From Streptomycetales bacterium (lineage in GTDB: Bacteria; Actinomycetota; Actinomycetes; Prado026), in assembly GCA_025361995.1 (NCBI GenBank), contig JANYIP010000126.1, positions 1-9,438 on the forward strand: DNA of 9,438 nt, given 5' to 3'. A program made the translations under genes and the position numbers. Below the pieces are notes generated by a model. That model saw nothing but the letters and a program-made list of their open reading frames with translations, searched no databases and was not told the DNA's origin. Of the stretch, positions 6,410 to 9,438 are shown piece by piece; position 1 is the stretch's first letter, and the number at the start of each line of letters is the position of its first letter.

Positions 6410-8134
6410 TCACGGCATGCCATACCCGGCAGCAACCTCGAGCGCTGCCCGCTGCCCTTCCACTGCGGCACCGTTGATGTAGCCCTGGAAGTCCTGCGAG
6501 CAGTACTCGCCGGCGAAGTGCACCGCGCCCATCGGTACGCCCTCGTAGGTGCAGTACTTCTGGATGTACCCGGGCGACCAGTACGAGTAGGCGCCCCGCT
6601 GAAACGGGCTGGTGTGCCACGCAGCCAGGGTGGCCTTCCCGGTGTAGCGGGCCGTCATGCCAGGGAACACCGGCTCCACCTGCCCGAGGAACGTCTTGGC
6701 CGTCGAGCGGACGTAGGCAGCCGCGGCAGCACTGGACGACGCCGTCGAGCTCCACGGGGTAGGCGGGTTGACCGCGCGCGCTGCATCACCGGCAAAGTAG
6801 TTGATCACGACACCTGACGTACCGGGCTCACCCGACGTCGCGTCCCAGAACTGTCCGTACCCCCGGTCACTGAACGACGATCCGTCGCCGTTGCCCCACG
6901 GGCCGGGGTGGGTGTAGAAGCGGTCCGTCGTCTGGATGTGCAGCTTGTTGACTGCACCCATCGGCATCGCCGCGATCTGGCTCGTCTTGAGCGCGTCGAA
7001 CCCGGCGCTGGCAAAGGCACCGTGGGCCTGCAGGTAGGTCATCACGCCGATCGGAAGCGCGAGGATCACCTGGTCGGCGACCACTGTGGCCGGCGCGGCA
7101 CCCGCGACGTCGAACGACAGCGTCAGCCCGTGGGAGCCACGCTGCACCCTGGTGAGCGAGTAGCCGAGCGCGACGTTGGATGTCCCCACGTACGCCGCCT
7201 GGGCCAGGGAGATCTGCTGATTGCCACCCACCAGCTTGTACCGCTCGTCGGACTCGCCCCACACCCACCAGTCCTGCGGGGCTGGCGAAGGGTCGATGGC
7301 GAACCCGAGCAGGCAGAGCAGGTCGAGGCAGGTCTGCTGGCGCGTCTCGGCCCCGTACTCCAGGACGTACGCCTCGTCGATGAACTTGCCGAGCCGGGAC
7401 CCGTGCCCACCCGGGACGTAACGCTCGATCCAGTCGTAGAGCGAGAGGTTCGACAGCGCGACAGCCTCCGGGCTCCAAGGCGCCGTGTACGGCCACGGCC
7501 AGGCGGGCAGAACGTCGTTCATCTGGTGGCTGAGCGCAGCGTCGAGGCCGGACGACTGCCAGTCCTGCACCATCTGGGCCCATGGGTAGTACGAGCCGGC
7601 GAAGTGCAGGATCGGTTTCGCGCCAGGGGTGATGACGGTGGTCAGGTCGATCTCAGTGATCCCGAACCGGGCGCACAACCCGTGGATCATCGTGTGACCG
7701 GTGTCGATCAGCTCGCCGCCGTACTCCGACCACTGACCCGACGGCCAGAACGACTTCTCGGTGTATGTGCGGCCGCCGATGCGGTTGTTGGCCTCGTAGA
7801 CTGTGATGTTGCGGAACCCCTTGTCCTTCAACGTCATCGCCGCCGTCATGCCGCTGATGCCGGCGCCCACGACAGCGATCCGCGGCTGCGAGCTCGGGCC
7901 GCTGCCGGCACGTGCGGGCGCGGAGCGGATCAACCCGGTCCCCGCTGCCGCCGCGCCCGCCCCGGCCAGGACGCCGAGCCTGAGCACGTCACGGCGGGAC
8001 AGGCCTCGGTCAGAGACCGCGTACGCGAGGACGCGACCCTCCGCCTCAGCGATGTCCACCCCGTGCGCGCGTGCGGTCCCGCTGAGCCGTGCCAAGCGCT
8101 GCAGCTGCCTCATCTGATCGGTTCTGGACACCAT
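6410..8134 (-). CDS. Flavin-containing amine oxidase (monoamine/L-amino-acid oxidase family), Tat signal
   Basis: A 574-residue FAD enzyme of the amine oxidase family, which oxidatively deaminates amines or amino acids and releases H2O2 and ammonia. FAD-binding signatures are RIAVVGAGISGMTAAM (85-100), the acidic ribose contact in VYEANNRIGGRTYT (112-125; E114), KLVGGNQQISLAQ (300-312) and the C-terminal FAD block HFAGEYCSQDFQGYINGA (539-556). The Cys used for covalent FAD attachment in mammalian MAO is not in its usual context. The N terminus has a twin-arginine motif SRRDVLRLG (46-54), an Ala/Gly-rich stretch (55-67) and a possible cleavage site after ARA (76), so export by Tat is likely, although about 45 residues precede the RR. 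The start is uncertain. The ATG at 8134 has GGAGG only 1 nt away, the next codon GTG (8131) has 4-nt spacing, and the ATG at 8113 makes an ATGA overlap with the upstream peptidase. The substrate is unknown. Confidence 0.92.
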   Translation of the reverse strand: MVSRTDQMRQLQRLARLSGTARAHGVDIAEAEGRVLAYAVSDRGLSRRDVLRLGVLAGAGAAAAGTGLIRSAPARAGSGPSSQPRIAVVGAGISGMTAAMTLKDKGFRNITVYEANNRIGGRTYTEKSFWPSGQWSEYGGELIDTGHTMIHGLCARFGITEIDLTTVITPGAKPILHFAGSYYPWAQMVQDWQSSGLDAALSHQMNDVLPAWPWPYTAPWSPEAVALSNLSLYDWIERYVPGGHGSRLGKFIDEAYVLEYGAETRQQTCLDLLCLLGFAIDPSPAPQDWWVWGESDERYKLVGGNQQISLAQAAYVGTSNVALGYSLTRVQRGSHGLTLSFDVAGAAPATVVADQVILALPIGVMTYLQAHGAFASAGFDALKTSQIAAMPMGAVNKLHIQTTDRFYTHPGPWGNGDGSSFSDRGYGQFWDATSGEPGTSGVVINYFAGDAARAVNPPTPWSSTASSSAAAAAYVRSTAKTFLGQVEPVFPGMTARYTGKATLAAWHTSPFQRGAYSYWSPGYIQKYCTYEGVPMGAVHFAGEYCSQDFQGYINGAAVEGQRAALEVAAGYGMP

Positions 8135-9309
8135 GCCTCCAAGGTCGGGTGGTCGTTCGCGGACGAGCTGTTCGTTGACAGACCTCGGTTGAGAGACCGG
8201 TAGGCGTCGAGCACTTCGACCAGCCGCTCGTGAGGCACGGCGTGAGCCACGACCCCGTCGCGACCCGTCATGGTCTGAGCAGCCACCAGCGCGTTGACGA
8301 TGGCTTCCTCAGTGGCCTCGATGGCGGCGTCGAACAGCGCATCGAGGGGACCCGCGGTCACCGCGGCGAACGCCTCGTCCAGCGGTGCAGCCGCAAGGTA
8401 GTCGGCGGGCAGCGGACGATTGCCGGTGGCGAAGCACAGCACCAGGTCGCCGCTGAAGTGCTCACCTGTACCCCCCACGCGCCCGATGCCGAGCGCCGCC
8501 CGCTGCGCCAACCGGTCGCACTGGTGCGGCAGGAGGGGAGCGTCCGTGGCCACCACCACGATGATCGAACCACCGCCCCTGGGCGGTACGCCCGGCGCTT
8601 CCGGCAGATCGGGCAGCGCGACCTCGGCAGCGCCGATCTCTGCGCCGACCGGAGCACCGTTGACGGTCAGCCGTTCGCGGCGTCCGTGGTTGGCCTGCAC
8701 GAGAACTCCGACGGTGTGGCGGCCGCTCTCGGCCGCCGTGACCCGGGACGACGTACCGATGCCGCCTTTGAACCCGTGACAAGTCATCCCGGTGCCACCG
8801 CCGACATTCCCCTCCGCAACCGAGCCTGACCTCGCGGTTGCCAGCGCATCAAAGACGTGGCCAGGTCGGACATGGAGCCCGTTGATGTCGTTAAGCACGC
8901 CGTCCCAGGTCTCCCCGACGACTGGCAGGCTCCAGAACAGACGACCCGGAGGGCTCGAGCCGATCTCATCGGCGACCAGGGCATCGCGCACCACTCCGAC
9001 CGAGTGAGTGTTGGTGAGGCCGACCGCCGACGTGAGCAGGCCAGACTCCCGGACCCACGCGAGGCCGGTGAGCTCGCCGTTCCCGTTCAGCTGGTGAGAG
9101 CCGGCGAAGGTGGGGGCCTGCCAGGGGTGCTGCGGGCGCGGCTGGATCACCGTGACACCGGTGCGGACGGGTCCGACGCCTGGGTCGAGCGAGCCCTCGC
9201 CGCGCACGAGCGTGCAGTGTCCGACCCGTACGCCGGGCACGTCGGTGATGGCATTGTGCGGACCCGTATCACCCGTCCCGATGACGATGCCGAGGTCACG
9301 CGCTCGCAC
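8110..9309 (-). CDS. P1/S58-family self-processing aminopeptidase (DmpA/BapA type)
   Basis: A 399-residue Ntn-fold precursor related to the D/L-aminopeptidase DmpA and beta-peptidyl aminopeptidases, which cleave themselves into alpha and beta chains and remove N-terminal residues from small peptides or amides. Family blocks are GPHNAITDVPGVRVGH (16-31), LTNTHSVGVVRDA (98-110), EGNVGGGTGMTCHGFKGG (166-183) and the autocleavage region GGGSIIVVVATDAPLLPHQ (245-263). By analogy with the DmpA Gly249-Ser250 bond, the cut should fall between G247 and S248, making S248 the nucleophile. S286 and D288 in HFSGD match the supporting residues, and N217 is a plausible further one. There is no signal peptide, so it should be cytoplasmic. 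The GTG at 9309-9307 is chosen because GGAGGAG lies 4 nt upstream and RARDLGI is a typical start; an in-frame upstream extension only reads through the ABC gene. It overlaps that gene by 14 bp and amine oxidase by up to 25 bp. Confidence 0.93.
   Translation of the reverse strand: MRARDLGIVIGTGDTGPHNAITDVPGVRVGHCTLVRGEGSLDPGVGPVRTGVTVIQPRPQHPWQAPTFAGSHQLNGNGELTGLAWVRESGLLTSAVGLTNTHSVGVVRDALVADEIGSSPPGRLFWSLPVVGETWDGVLNDINGLHVRPGHVFDALATARSGSVAEGNVGGGTGMTCHGFKGGIGTSSRVTAAESGRHTVGVLVQANHGRRERLTVNGAPVGAEIGAAEVALPDLPEAPGVPPRGGGSIIVVVATDAPLLPHQCDRLAQRAALGIGRVGGTGEHFSGDLVLCFATGNRPLPADYLAAAPLDEAFAAVTAGPLDALFDAAIEATEEAIVNALVAAQTMTGRDGVVAHAVPHERLVEVLDAYRSLNRGLSTNSSSANDHPTLEAWCPEPIR
8136..8140 (-). promoter_or_regulatory. 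Shine-Dalgarno candidate near the amine oxidase start
   Basis: GGAGG on the minus strand inside the peptidase gene. It is 1 nt from the ATG at 8134, which is too close for normal use, and 4 nt from the GTG at 8131. It is 22 nt from the ATG at 8113. It supports initiation at 8131-8134 but does not exclude coupled re-initiation at 8113. Confidence 0.5.
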
Positions 9310-9436
9310 GGGACTCCTCCGCTCCCGCGAGTCGACGTCGCGCTGCCCCGAGCGCCGCAGGGTTCCAGCCGACTCGGGGGACGGAGTCCAGGAGGAGCCG
9401 GGTGTAGTCGTGCTGCGGATCACGCAGCACGACTTC
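9296..9436 (-). CDS. Peptide-type ABC transporter ATP-binding protein, C-terminal 46 residues, cut by right edge
   Basis: Only the tail is present, in a frame that stays open to the window edge and stops at 9298-9296. It reads EVVLRDPQHDYTRLLLDSVP followed by an Arg/Ala-rich end. The DPQHDYTRLLLDSVP block is the hallmark of the oligopeptide/dipeptide ATPases (OppD/OppF, DppD/DppF), where a version of P-x-H-x-Y-T-x-x-L follows the nucleotide-binding domain. The nucleotide-binding motifs themselves lie outside the window, so the exact subunit cannot be named. Its last 14 bases overlap the aminopeptidase gene, which suggests that the downstream peptidase and amine oxidase belong to a peptide-uptake operon continuing to the right. 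The alternative is a chance open frame, which is unlikely because the match spans the family motif and the junction is operon-like. Confidence 0.82.
   Translation of the reverse strand, partial: EVVLRDPQHDYTRLLLDSVPRVGWNPAALGAARRRLAGAEESRASA
9314..9320 (-). promoter_or_regulatory. Ribosome binding site of the aminopeptidase gene
   Basis: GGAGGAG on the minus strand, ending 4 nt before the GTG at 9309 and lying within the end of the ABC ATPase gene. It fixes the peptidase start and argues against the 38-residue upstream extension in the same frame. Confidence 0.82.
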
Positions 9437-9438
9437 GG

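Noticed and set aside
5826..6755. Minus-strand frame spanning the tetR and amine oxidase 3' ends
   Set aside because: It runs antisense to tetR and out of frame in the oxidase, both of which have strong family motifs.
6908..8203. Plus-strand frame of about 430 codons opposite the amine oxidase
   Set aside because: It is an antisense shadow with no recognisable motif, and it crosses the oxidase start and the peptidase end.
8352..8366. Perfect palindrome, CCGCGGT then C then ACCGCGG
   Set aside because: It lies within the peptidase coding sequence (Ala-Ala-Val-Thr-Ala-Gly codons), where such GC palindromes are expected by chance.

Overview
This 9.4-kb window is GC-rich chromosomal DNA from an actinomycete. 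The dxr–rip–ispG gene order, the GTG starts and the protein sequences all fit. A Nocardioidaceae-like or related soil actinomycete is my guess, but the lineage is inferred only. There are eight protein-coding genes, two of them cut by the window edges. I see no RNA gene, CRISPR array, insertion sequence or prophage. Coding is almost continuous: the only sizeable gap is the 173-bp divergent promoter region at 5458-5630.

Left block (1-5457, minus strand, read right to left): an MMPL-family exporter (5457-3187), dxr (3190-1931), a site-2 intramembrane protease of the RseP/Rip1 type (1934-705) and ispG (690 to beyond the left edge). dxr–rip–ispG is the well-known actinobacterial cluster (Rv2870c–Rv2869c–Rv2868c in M. 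tuberculosis), combining two MEP isoprenoid-pathway enzymes with a regulatory protease. Here the MMPL gene is joined to its front. The MMPL/dxr junction is a GTGA overlap, the dxr/rip junction is an ATGA overlap, and only 14 bp separate rip from ispG. The four genes therefore look like one translationally coupled operon.

Control region (5458-5630): between the MMPL gene and a divergent TetR-family regulator gene (5631-6389) lie two good sigma70-type promoters whose -10 elements overlap. They are flanked by two different inverted repeats, each placed over the -35 of one promoter and near the start site of the other. This is a compact candidate switch for the exporter and possibly for the MEP genes behind it.

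Right block (6410-9438, minus strand): the last 46 codons of a peptide-type ABC transporter ATPase (right edge), a DmpA/BapA-type self-processing aminopeptidase (9309-8110), and a flavin amine oxidase with a twin-arginine signal (8134-6410). All three overlap end to start, so they look like the distal part of a peptide uptake and breakdown operon. That operon converges on tetR with a 20-bp gap.
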